The notes beneath the pieces are model-generated. The model was given only the letters and a program-made list of their open reading frames with translations, was not told the DNA's origin and searched no databases. A DNA stretch of 64,000 bases from CAZRHR01 sp964599915 (lineage in GTDB: Bacteria; Bacteroidota; Bacteroidia; CAIKAF01), in the NCBI GenBank assembly GCA_964599915.1, contig CAZRHR010000005.1:3698-67697 (forward strand), in the 5' to 3' direction. Position 1 is the first letter of the stretch; every line of letters begins with the position of its first letter. Below, one piece after another: positions 42,961 through 50,725 of this stretch. Position numbers and translations under genes: made by a program.

Positions 42961-43593
42961 CTAGCTTGCTGCGGAAGAAAATGGAAGGACTTTTCCATAG
43001 ATCCAAACGCCTCTTTTTTTATCATGGTAAAGTCCACAGAAATGGGTTTCGTTTTCATCGTTTTCATCCCAGTGGTTCATGTATCGTTCTGCAATAGCCA
43101 CTTTTTCCGGCGTATTTAGCCAACCAAAAACAATCGCCACCAAGTACAGGATTTTTTCTTTGTAGAATTCAGACTCGGCTTTGGCATAGGTTTCTGCCTG
43201 CCGGAAAATGTTTGTATAATTCATTTCCCCTTCCAGATCTTTTTTGTTTTCTATCCACCACTTGGCTTCGAATAAGAGATATTTTACTTTTTCAGATTCT
43301 TTTAATGCGACCAAGAGGTCGGCCCGGCCTTTTTCTCCTTTATCCTTAGTGAGTGCATATTCTTGGAGGGTGGTAACCTGTGCTTGATAGCTCCTGACGA
43401 TGGCATTGTTTAGTAAGCCAACCCAGGCCGTCTCATTCCAGTCGAAAGGGCTGTCTTTTTCACTGACCATGGTGGAATGAATCATGCTTAACTCTTGTTC
43501 TAAGCCACCTAAGGTTTTTTCAAAGAAGGGCAGTAAATCGAGTTTTTCCAACTCAGTTTTCCTGAAAAATGACTGGTAGATACGTGGTTTCAT
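42961..43593 (-). CDS. Hypothetical protein with a PD-(D/E)XK-like motif
   Basis: A 210-residue soluble protein of unknown family. It has no signal peptide or membrane segment. The centre contains GRADLLVALKESEKVKYLLFEAKWW: an Asp on one strand and a Glu-x-Lys on the next, with hydrophobic strands around them. This is the arrangement of PD-(D/E)XK nucleases (about residues 88-113). Helices rich in Glu and Lys flank it, and residues 155-170 form a hydrophobic strand (KILYLVAIVFGWL). It could be a restriction-type or repair nuclease or an inactive relative. It stands alone between a terminator and a repeat-bearing gap, with no methyltransferase or partner beside it. The nuclease assignment is inference. 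Confidence 0.55.
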   Translation of the reverse strand: MKPRIYQSFFRKTELEKLDLLPFFEKTLGGLEQELSMIHSTMVSEKDSPFDWNETAWVGLLNNAIVRSYQAQVTTLQEYALTKDKGEKGRADLLVALKESEKVKYLLFEAKWWIENKKDLEGEMNYTNIFRQAETYAKAESEFYKEKILYLVAIVFGWLNTPEKVAIAERYMNHWDENDENETHFCGLYHDKKRGVWIYGKVLPFSSAAS

Positions 43594-43829
43594 TGGGTTT
43601 AAAGGATGTAGGGTGAAAAAATGTATTTGGGGTTGAGATAGAAGATAGGGAATTTTGGTTCAAAGGGATGTAGCGTGGAAAAATACATTTGAGATGTAGC
43701 CGTCAAGGTGTGAGAAATGGGCCATTCGACTTCCCATTATGCGTAAAAGAGGGTCTCGATGAAATAGAACCAACCCATGAGTAATGCCTATTGGGATTAA
43801 AAAAGCGCCATTCAGCCGGCGATTTTCAC
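43594..43829. other. Repeat-bearing intergenic gap
   Basis: This 236-base gap between two minus-strand genes contains imperfect direct repeats built on GGATGTAG (see 43604-43700). No promoter consensus or gene is evident. Confidence 0.45.
43604..43700 (+). repeat. Imperfect direct repeat, 26 bases, two copies plus a partial third
   Basis: The segments at 43604-43629 and 43666-43691 match at 22 of 26 positions, both starting GGATGTAG and ending ATTTG. A shorter copy GATGTAGC begins at 43694. Spacing is 62 bases start to start. They lie just upstream of the PD-(D/E)XK-like gene. Confidence 0.5.
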
Positions 43830-45326
43830 TCAATAACTAATCACAATCATTCCATTTCCCACCCGAGTTCCTTGGGTGTGTACCACATTGGAGGTTCCAG
43901 TAGGACTTACATAACTGCTTCCGCCTCCGGCACCCTCAAAGCAGCCGGAACCACCGCCATACCATCCACCGCCACCACCGGTACCAGACCAACCCGCATT
44001 TGAGCCTCCAATGCCAAAACTCCCATTGTTGTTTCCGCCACAAGAACTATGGCCTGTGGGGCCTGCGACTCCACCGGCTGTTTGGGTTCCACCCGCACCG
44101 GTATATTGACAGGAAGAACACGAAAAATTACAACCATTTCCACCTGTAAGTCCTCCTCCCGGGCCACCGGGTGCTGAATTGGTTCCGCAGTTGGAACCTG
44201 TTCCGCCACCACCGCCTGCTACTACAATCCTATTGTTAAGGCTGGTGCCGGCACGTCGTATATCTGAAGCGCCTCCCCCGGCGCCATAAGTAGAACCTCC
44301 TCCATTTCCTCCTCCATTAAATCCTCCAGTGGAAGAATTGCCTGCCCCTCCTACATAGAGGTGTAAAATTTCGCCGGGCGTCACTTGCACCCGGGCTTGT
44401 ACCCGGCCTCCTAAGCCCAAGGAAGCACTGCTTGACGCAAATCCTTGTCCCCCATACACATCTACATCAATATACTGCACGCAGGGTGGAACCGTAAATG
44501 TGGTTGAACTTCCTGAAAAATTGAAAGTGGTACTTTGCCCTTGTGGTTGGGCAGGACAACTGGTGACCGTGACGGTTTGGCTTACGGACGTGGTACAGCC
44601 ATTTTCAATTACAACAAGTGACAAGGTATAGGTTCCGGCGGACGTCCACGTCACTGCGTTTGAAGCGTTGGTAGAGGTGCCGGGTGTGCCACTGCCAAAG
44701 GTCCAAGATAAAGTTCCACTGGCCGTGGTACTGATGGTGGCAGGTTGATTTAAGATAGGTTGGGTTGGCGTGACGGAAATGGGTGCCGCCGGTAGCGCAT
44801 TTACTGTAAGTACTGTGGTGGCCACCTGGCTGGTGCAACCAGAAACAACGGTAAACAATTGATAGGTGCCGGACTGGTTGGTTTGTACAGAAGAAAGCGT
44901 TACCGATGCGTTATTGCCGGTAAAACCATTCGGGCCGCTCCATACATACGTTGCTCCCGCCTGAGGCGTTGTACTTAGGGTAACCGCCGATCCCGCACAA
45001 ACAGAACCTCCGCCGGAAATGACCGGCAAGGGTGGAGCAATACAATTTCCACATACTTCGTTCCAGCCGTTTGAATTATACACATTCAAACATTCTGAAT
45101 CGGTATTAAAAATGATAAGGCCAATCGCTGGATTTTGAATTTGGTTTCGCTGGGCAGTGGTCAGCCTGGGTAAAAGGGCACCCGCTTGAACACTTTGAAC
45201 ATCGAGTACCGATGAGGGATGCGGATTTTGGGTATTGATACCCACGGATTGCGCAGAAACAGATGAGGTTAAAACAAAAACTGTTGAAACTAGCGCAAGG
45301 GAAATCAAAGGGCTGTTTGACCGCAT
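43830..45326 (-). CDS. Secreted glycine-rich protein, ALK/LTK-type domain
   Basis: A 498-residue fourth paralog, away from the tandem array. The signal peptide ends SSVSAQ. The N-terminal module (VLDVQSVQAGALLPRLTTAQ, then GLIIFNTDSEC and CGNC) is shared with the other three. Two Ig/PKD-like domains follow (about 95-265). The C-terminal domain is the clearest ALK/LTK-type glycine-rich fold here: VDVYGGQGF, GGRVQARVQVTPGEILHLYV, GGNGGGSTYGAGGGASDIR, the diagnostic LNNRIVVAGGGGG, GGGGGWYGGGSG and a final strand NGMIVISY. Six cysteines cluster in one insertion (CNFSCSSCQ). No T9SS sorting domain is visible. Function unknown, probably structural or adhesive. Confidence 0.85.
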   Translation of the reverse strand: MRSNSPLISLALVSTVFVLTSSVSAQSVGINTQNPHPSSVLDVQSVQAGALLPRLTTAQRNQIQNPAIGLIIFNTDSECLNVYNSNGWNEVCGNCIAPPLPVISGGGSVCAGSAVTLSTTPQAGATYVWSGPNGFTGNNASVTLSSVQTNQSGTYQLFTVVSGCTSQVATTVLTVNALPAAPISVTPTQPILNQPATISTTASGTLSWTFGSGTPGTSTNASNAVTWTSAGTYTLSLVVIENGCTTSVSQTVTVTSCPAQPQGQSTTFNFSGSSTTFTVPPCVQYIDVDVYGGQGFASSSASLGLGGRVQARVQVTPGEILHLYVGGAGNSSTGGFNGGGNGGGSTYGAGGGASDIRRAGTSLNNRIVVAGGGGGTGSNCGTNSAPGGPGGGLTGGNGCNFSCSSCQYTGAGGTQTAGGVAGPTGHSSCGGNNNGSFGIGGSNAGWSGTGGGGGWYGGGSGCFEGAGGGSSYVSPTGTSNVVHTQGTRVGNGMIVISY

Positions 45327-45361
45327 AAAAATTATTTTATTGACTCAATGTAGACCAGTAA

Positions 45362-48076
45362 CTAGGGAATCAAATTGATGTTCCCATTGAGAATGGTTTC
45401 CGTACCAGAAACATCTCTCACCCGAATGCGATACACATACACATCGGATTTGAGAACACCACCCAAATTGTCACGAGAGCCATTCCATGGTTTGTTAAGG
45501 TGGTTTGTGAAATACAACAACTCGCCCCAACGGTCAAAAATCCACATTTCATATTCCACGAAATTCATGCCTTGCGCCATAAACGTATCGTTCATGCCAT
45601 CGCCATTGGGGGTGAACGTGTTGGGCACGTAAATGGCCGGCATATGTTTAATTTCGATAGGGAAATTCACCTCTGCCGTACATCCCCATTCATTGGTGAT
45701 AAGCAAGTATCCCATGTAGGTGCCCGGTTCTGTGAAGGAATGAGAAAAACTGGATTGTGTGTACACTGCGCCATCACCGGTTTCCCAATACCAACTCACG
45801 GGTGGGGGAATGGAGGCTTCTGAAAACTGAACCACGGGATTTAAAATCGTGGTTACCTGAGGTGAGGTCACAGGTACGGCAATGGGTGTGGGTAAAACTA
45901 CAATGCTCTTGCTGATGGTATCTGAACAATTGTAGGCATTGGTTACAATCAATTGGACGGTATACGTTCCAGCATTGTACGTAACTACTGGACTTGGGTC
46001 CGTGGACATGAGGTTGTTGTCCAAATCCCAAAGATAGGTGAGGTTGGTGCCGCTTCCCGGAACGGATAAATTCCCTAGTTGCATGGTAAAGGTTTCGCAT
46101 ACGGGGCCTGGCGGTAGGTTAAAGTCTGCCACGGGGTCATTATAGACCTCAATGGTGAGTGCGTCTGAAGCCGCTTTTCCACAACTATCTGTTACAGTTA
46201 ATAAATACTGTGTGGTGGTAGCCGGTAAAAGATTTTGTAAATCTAAGGTGGTTGAGCCATCTGACCAAGCATACTGGAGTGTTGGCCAGCCGCCTGTAAC
46301 TACGGGGTTAATGTTGGAGGTAAACCGTGGGCAGGTGACAAAAATGTCCGGGCCAACATTTACCGTGATGGGATCTAGATTTCGTATGGTAAGGGTTTGG
46401 GTAAAGGGAACGGTGGTGCCGTCACATAACGTATCGACAATGGTTAAAGTAAGGGTTTCATTTCCTTCTGGCGCCCCATCGGCTAAACCATTGATGGGAA
46501 TGGAAATGCTGGTTTGATTGGGGGCAAAATTCACGATGGTACTTAGGTTGGGATAATCCGTTCCATTGGTTGCTGTACCTGTGATTTGTATAGGAGCCGT
46601 AAGGGGTTGGTCGGTATTGACATTTCGGGTAATGGTGAAGGTGGCGGTTCCACAATCTTCAATAATTGAGGTCTTGTCCAAAGTAAGACCAAACCCTGCC
46701 GTGTTGGGCGCAAGGAAAGTAATAAAAGTGGAATCGGTATGGCTGGTGCCACACACATCGGTTACGGTAAAAGGAACCCATCCGGTGGCAGTAGGGACGA
46801 AGGTGTAGTTTTGGGTGGTGGCAGCCCCATTGTTCCAACTAAACGTGTAAGTGGGCGCACCGCCCGTGTAGGTTCCATTTAAGGTTCCTCCGTTACAATC
46901 CAACGTTTGGTTGGGACCTGCATCTGCAATCAAAGGCTGGTAATCCTGAATCAAAAAGCTAATGGCGGTAGAAGCTGTGTTGCAGCCAGTGCCTTGTACA
47001 TTGATGAGAATGGTTTCGCTTCCTTCTACCAAAGCATCTGTAATGGGAACGATATTGATGGTGGCGGATGCCTGTCCGGGCGCAAAGGTGATGGAACTTG
47101 GGATGTTCTGATAATCCACCCCATTGGTGGCGGTACCGCCAATGTTTAGATTTACCGTTAAAGGCGTATTAAGGTTATTGGTTCGGGTAATGACAAGCTG
47201 AGCGGTTCCGCAACCTTCATTGAGCAAGGTATCAATGGCTGAGGTGGTATTGTTGGCTACGGCAAGGGATAAGTTGGTCGATTGAAATGAACCCGCTTGA
47301 AGAAAAACCGCAGAATTCAAAGCCCCGTCTAAAGCATCTGCTACTGCCAGTGTAATGGTGTACGTGGAGCAAGGAATTACCCGCACCGCAGCCCAAAGAG
47401 GAACGGTTGCGCCACCAAAATTATGCCCTTGGTTTTGGTTGCAGTTATCCACATAATACTGACAGTTTACACAAGGACCAGTGGCACATCCCCAGTTTTG
47501 GCCGTTGTTTACATTGTTGATGGTTACCGGTGTATTGGCTGTTCCTGGAACAATGGCTACATTCTGATTCACATAATTTCCACCGGCCGGATTCGGGCCA
47601 GATAAAAAGAAAGCAAAGGCATCATTGAAAGAGGAGTTTACGTAATCATTATATTCTGAAGACGCGAACACATATCGAAACTTGATGGTGTCTCCTTGTG
47701 GGATAAAATTGAAGGTTAAAACTGCCGCATTATTGGTGTTAATCCCATTAATCAACTGAGAAAGTGGAGGAAAACCAGGTGTGCCTGCACCCGTTTGAAA
47801 GTTTCCCGGAGCAAAGCCATTGGGCGGATTAATTTGGCAAGTAGATAGCACAATGCCACTGGTTAAACCCAGATTTGAACCAGCTCCATTGAAGGTCCCA
47901 ATTTGGGTATTCGGATTGCCTTGAAAGGTTACATTTGAAATTTGCGCTCCCGCCCCGACCAGTACATTTTGTACGTATTGGGTCGGCGTTTGCCCACCTG
48001 CCGTAGTTACCTGTGAAAAAATAAACTGTGGAAGGGCTAGAAAGCTAAATAGGATAAAATGTAACCAGTGTTTCAT
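45362..48076 (-). CDS. T9SS type B (gliding-motility-associated) multi-domain surface protein
   Basis: A 904-residue surface protein. The signal peptide ends LPQFIFSQ. Residues about 22-270 are a choice-of-anchor-L domain (GLTSGIVLSTCQ, FRYVFASSEYNDYVN, FAFFLSGPNPAGG, PCSTYTITLAVADALDG). Two Calx-beta-like domains follow (GTATNGVDYQNIPSSITFAP and the matching GTATNGTDYPNLSTIVNFAP), then several Ig/PKD-like domains (DAGPNQTLDCNGG; YLWDLDNNL; WYWETGDGAVY). The last 90 or so residues are the gliding-motility-associated C-terminal domain (YVPNTFTPNGDGMNDTF...IFDRWGELLYFTN...LKSDVYVYRI), the type B sorting signal. Related proteins act as adhesins or matrix components. Conserved Calx-beta motifs suggest Ca2+ binding. 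Confidence 0.9.
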   Translation of the reverse strand: MKHWLHFILFSFLALPQFIFSQVTTAGGQTPTQYVQNVLVGAGAQISNVTFQGNPNTQIGTFNGAGSNLGLTSGIVLSTCQINPPNGFAPGNFQTGAGTPGFPPLSQLINGINTNNAAVLTFNFIPQGDTIKFRYVFASSEYNDYVNSSFNDAFAFFLSGPNPAGGNYVNQNVAIVPGTANTPVTINNVNNGQNWGCATGPCVNCQYYVDNCNQNQGHNFGGATVPLWAAVRVIPCSTYTITLAVADALDGALNSAVFLQAGSFQSTNLSLAVANNTTSAIDTLLNEGCGTAQLVITRTNNLNTPLTVNLNIGGTATNGVDYQNIPSSITFAPGQASATINIVPITDALVEGSETILINVQGTGCNTASTAISFLIQDYQPLIADAGPNQTLDCNGGTLNGTYTGGAPTYTFSWNNGAATTQNYTFVPTATGWVPFTVTDVCGTSHTDSTFITFLAPNTAGFGLTLDKTSIIEDCGTATFTITRNVNTDQPLTAPIQITGTATNGTDYPNLSTIVNFAPNQTSISIPINGLADGAPEGNETLTLTIVDTLCDGTTVPFTQTLTIRNLDPITVNVGPDIFVTCPRFTSNINPVVTGGWPTLQYAWSDGSTTLDLQNLLPATTTQYLLTVTDSCGKAASDALTIEVYNDPVADFNLPPGPVCETFTMQLGNLSVPGSGTNLTYLWDLDNNLMSTDPSPVVTYNAGTYTVQLIVTNAYNCSDTISKSIVVLPTPIAVPVTSPQVTTILNPVVQFSEASIPPPVSWYWETGDGAVYTQSSFSHSFTEPGTYMGYLLITNEWGCTAEVNFPIEIKHMPAIYVPNTFTPNGDGMNDTFMAQGMNFVEYEMWIFDRWGELLYFTNHLNKPWNGSRDNLGGVLKSDVYVYRIRVRDVSGTETILNGNINLIP

Positions 48077-48098
48077 GGGAAAGTGCTAAGGCTATAAC

Positions 48099-48106
48099 CA
48101 AAGATA
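48099..48106 (-). promoter_or_regulatory. TAnnTTTG -7 box of the type B T9SS protein gene
   Basis: The minus strand reads TATCTTTG, 22 bases before the ATG at 48076. Perfect match with a normal short leader. Confidence 0.6.
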
Positions 48107-48134
48107 AGAGATTAACTTAAATCTTACCAGATTT

Positions 48135-49361
48135 TTAAGAAAAACTTAACCCCCTTTTTATCTGTTCTAAAACTTGTTGGCTGGTCAGTGGCTCTAAACT
48201 AAACCAGTTGTTAATCAGGTTTTTGGTTCTTGTTAAATGGGCTTCATCCCTGACCCATTGGAGGTAAGCAGGAATGAGGTCATGTGGACTTTTACCGCTA
48301 TATGCAATGCCCAATCTTACAAAGTTTTCCGCCTCCCTGCTTCGTTGAAAATGTGGCCCAAACAACACAGGTAGGCCATATACGGCCGGTTCTAGGACAT
48401 TGTGCACTTGTTTCCCAAAGCCTCCGCCCACATAAGCTATTTTCCCCCAGCGGTAGCATTTGGATAATTCTCCTAAAACATCCATTAAAACCACACGGGG
48501 TGAGGTCCAAGGCGCCCCTTTTTCCAGTGCGGTCCAACGTTGTGTTTTTCCTTCCCATAGCTTTTCCAAATGAGAAAGAAAGGCTAGATCTATTTTATGT
48601 GGTGCAACCACCCAGGTCATGGACGGATCCGCCGCTATGAGGGCCTGTAAACCAGGAAGATCCTCAGGCCAAATGCTTCCTGCAATGGCCGTTTGTGCCG
48701 GTAAATGCCAAGCTGGTTCATTTTTCCATGGCCCTTCAGCAATGGCTTTCACCCTTTCTACGCGTGGATCTCCATCGCATTGAATGGGGGACAGGGTACG
48801 CAAATGGGTCTTGCACCAATGAGCCGTTTCTTCGTCTTGGGCGGAGATGAAGGCCGCTTTTTCTAAGGCTTTTCGCCATGGAGCTGCCCACCATTTTTCT
48901 AAAAACTTGGATTTTCCCCAACGGGCCGCCACCAGTCCTACGGGGATTTTTCGCTGGTGTAACCCTTCCCACATGTGTAGCCAGATTTCCGCTTTTACAA
49001 AAATCGCCAGCCTTGGACGTGTTTCGTCCAGAAAATGGGCCACTGCACTTGGCGTATCTACCGGAAATCCTATGACTGCGTTGGCAGGAAACTTTGGACC
49101 AGGTGAAAAAAAACCTGAAGGCGAGTAAAAGCTAAGTACAATGGGGAGCTCTGGTTTCCAAGCATGCAGTGCTTCTGCCACAGGACGAATTTGTTCCCAT
49201 TCTCCTGCTGACGCACAATGAAACCATACGGGCGAATCCAGCTTGGCCGGCTTTGCTTTTCGCATGGCCATGCGTCCACGTGCTCCGGCATGAAAGGGTG
49301 CCAAGACTTCCTCCAGTCTTTTTAAACACACCATGCCGATCCCGTATAAAAAGCGAACCAT
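48135..49361 (-). CDS. waaA: 3-deoxy-D-manno-octulosonic acid (Kdo) transferase
   Basis: A 408-residue inner-membrane-associated GT-B enzyme that adds Kdo to lipid A precursors. An N-terminal hydrophobic anchor (VRFLYGIGMVCL) is followed by FHCASAGEWEQIRPV (the conserved ASxGE acceptor motif with the catalytic Glu), GFPVDTP, FVKAEIWLHM, GDPRVERV and the nucleotide-binding YVGGGFGKQVHNVLEPAVYGLPVLFGP. This is an expected gene for Gram-negative lipid A synthesis. Its ATG overlaps the stop of the upstream outer membrane protein gene as TGATG, so translation is coupled. Confidence 0.93.
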   Translation of the reverse strand: MVRFLYGIGMVCLKRLEEVLAPFHAGARGRMAMRKAKPAKLDSPVWFHCASAGEWEQIRPVAEALHAWKPELPIVLSFYSPSGFFSPGPKFPANAVIGFPVDTPSAVAHFLDETRPRLAIFVKAEIWLHMWEGLHQRKIPVGLVAARWGKSKFLEKWWAAPWRKALEKAAFISAQDEETAHWCKTHLRTLSPIQCDGDPRVERVKAIAEGPWKNEPAWHLPAQTAIAGSIWPEDLPGLQALIAADPSMTWVVAPHKIDLAFLSHLEKLWEGKTQRWTALEKGAPWTSPRVVLMDVLGELSKCYRWGKIAYVGGGFGKQVHNVLEPAVYGLPVLFGPHFQRSREAENFVRLGIAYSGKSPHDLIPAYLQWVRDEAHLTRTKNLINNWFSLEPLTSQQVLEQIKRGLSFS

Positions 49362-50113
49362 CAGGGATTGCGAAACTCGATATGCCTAAATTTATTCCTC
49401 GGGTAAAAGGGGATAATCCAGCCCGCTTTTACACCTAGCATCCACTCCAACCGATGACCTTGGTCCTGCGTGCCTAAATCGAATTGATAACCACGTAAAG
49501 AGGATACGAAAAGCTGCATGACCTCAAGGTGAACGAAAAAGTTGATGGTTTTGGAATTTGAAAAATGGGTGTACCCCACAGATTGAGAAAACATCGCGCC
49601 TGCCGATAAGCGGTCATAGCCACGTAAGTAATCCCCTTCCAATTGGGGGACAAATCCGCTGAGCACGGAAATGCGGTTATGATATTCAGTGTAGCCGGCT
49701 CCCAATTGTAGGTGCAGACCGGAATTAGGATTATAATTTTTAAATGGAATAATTTTCCCCACGGTGGCCTGAAATGCCATGCCCCGAAAACTAACATCCA
49801 CCGCTGGAAAAGATCCGTCGCCCGCAATTAAGGGAAGCACATTGGATAGCAAAGCGGCTTCTTTGGGTGCAGAGCCAAAAAAATAATGTCCTGAACCTCC
49901 AACCAACCAATTGGATGCCCATTTATAGCGAACATCTCCACCAATGAGGTAGGCTGCATCATACCTTTCTCCCAAACTGCCAATGGGCACCATAAAGCCA
50001 CCTGAGGCTGAAAGGGTAAACACCGAAAGTGAGCTGTCCTTTGGGCTAACATTTTGCCCACAAAGGATTTGCCCCCAAATGCCCAAAAGTAGAAATTGCC
50101 ACCCTTTTTTCAT
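49361..50113 (-). CDS. Outer membrane beta-barrel protein, unknown function
   Basis: A 250-residue protein from the ATG at 50113 (MKKGWQFLLLGIWGQILCGQ, signal peptide); an upstream ATG at 50137 adds eight residues. The mature sequence is made of alternating beta strands with Gly/Tyr/Phe turns (VFTLSASGGFMVPIGSL, LHLQLGAGYTEYHN, LEWMLGVKAGWIIPFYPR), typical of small Bacteroidota barrels. A near-consensus box TATTTTTA with four-base spacing precedes the chosen ATG. It is coupled to waaA (TGATG), which hints at a link with LPS biogenesis, but no family name is certain. Confidence 0.75.
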   Translation of the reverse strand: MKKGWQFLLLGIWGQILCGQNVSPKDSSLSVFTLSASGGFMVPIGSLGERYDAAYLIGGDVRYKWASNWLVGGSGHYFFGSAPKEAALLSNVLPLIAGDGSFPAVDVSFRGMAFQATVGKIIPFKNYNPNSGLHLQLGAGYTEYHNRISVLSGFVPQLEGDYLRGYDRLSAGAMFSQSVGYTHFSNSKTINFFVHLEVMQLFVSSLRGYQFDLGTQDQGHRLEWMLGVKAGWIIPFYPRNKFRHIEFRNP

Positions 50114-50181
50114 TGCATAAAAATAGCGCATTTCCATGGATTTGGAACATGCGCTATCCTTGAAAAAGTGTTTGGATTAAA

Positions 50182-50625
50182 TTATGGAATCAGGATGTTG
50201 GCGAATTCTCCTGAAATGACCAAGGTATCTTGTGTGGTTGGGTTCACGTTGGCCGCAGATACGTTGAATGAGCCGCTGGCACGTGTCTGGCTTCTGGCAC
50301 TTAATGTGATGGTGCCTGAAACCCCCAAATAGGTATTCGTAATATTGGAAGTATCTGGAATATAGACAAAGGGTGCAAAACCTTGGAAGGTAAAATCCCC
50401 CATGTTGATGGTTCCCTGTTGATCTGGCATGGCCATGGACAAATTGGCGCCGTCTTTTATACCGGCAATGATGAGGGTATCGCCTTCTTTACGCCCAAGT
50501 TGGGTGGAAGACTCCCATGCGAACCCATCGATAGTGGCATCAAGGCTACCCAAAACATTGAGCTTATCGCAGCTGCTCAAAAGTCCAAGACCGATAAGGC
50601 CTCCGATCCAATAGATTGATTTCAT
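50182..50625 (-). CDS. Putative lipoprotein, unknown function
   Basis: A 147-residue exported lipoprotein: hydrophobic leader IGGLIGLGLLSSC with the lipid-attachment Cys19. The mature part is a small beta-rich domain (LGSLDATIDGFAW, GDTLIIAGIKDG, GTINMGDFTF, ASGSFNVSAAN) of the type found in many Bacteroidota hypothetical lipoproteins. It precedes the outer membrane protein gene by 68 bases on the same strand. No catalytic motif. Confidence 0.75.
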   Translation of the reverse strand: MKSIYWIGGLIGLGLLSSCDKLNVLGSLDATIDGFAWESSTQLGRKEGDTLIIAGIKDGANLSMAMPDQQGTINMGDFTFQGFAPFVYIPDTSNITNTYLGVSGTITLSARSQTRASGSFNVSAANVNPTTQDTLVISGEFANILIP

Positions 50626-50725
50626 GCGTTTTTTGCGGCAATATACAATTTTCTCTTTTTCTTAAGCCAGGGGTTAAAAGATAAAAGGCTGAATCTCTCG
50701 TCTTAGCGGCAATCTTTTTATTCCA

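Noticed and set aside
28977..45326. Hidden T9SS sorting domain in the glycine-rich proteins
   Set aside because: All four end in a short beta strand belonging to the glycine-rich domain; no PNPxx motif or CHU-type ending is present.
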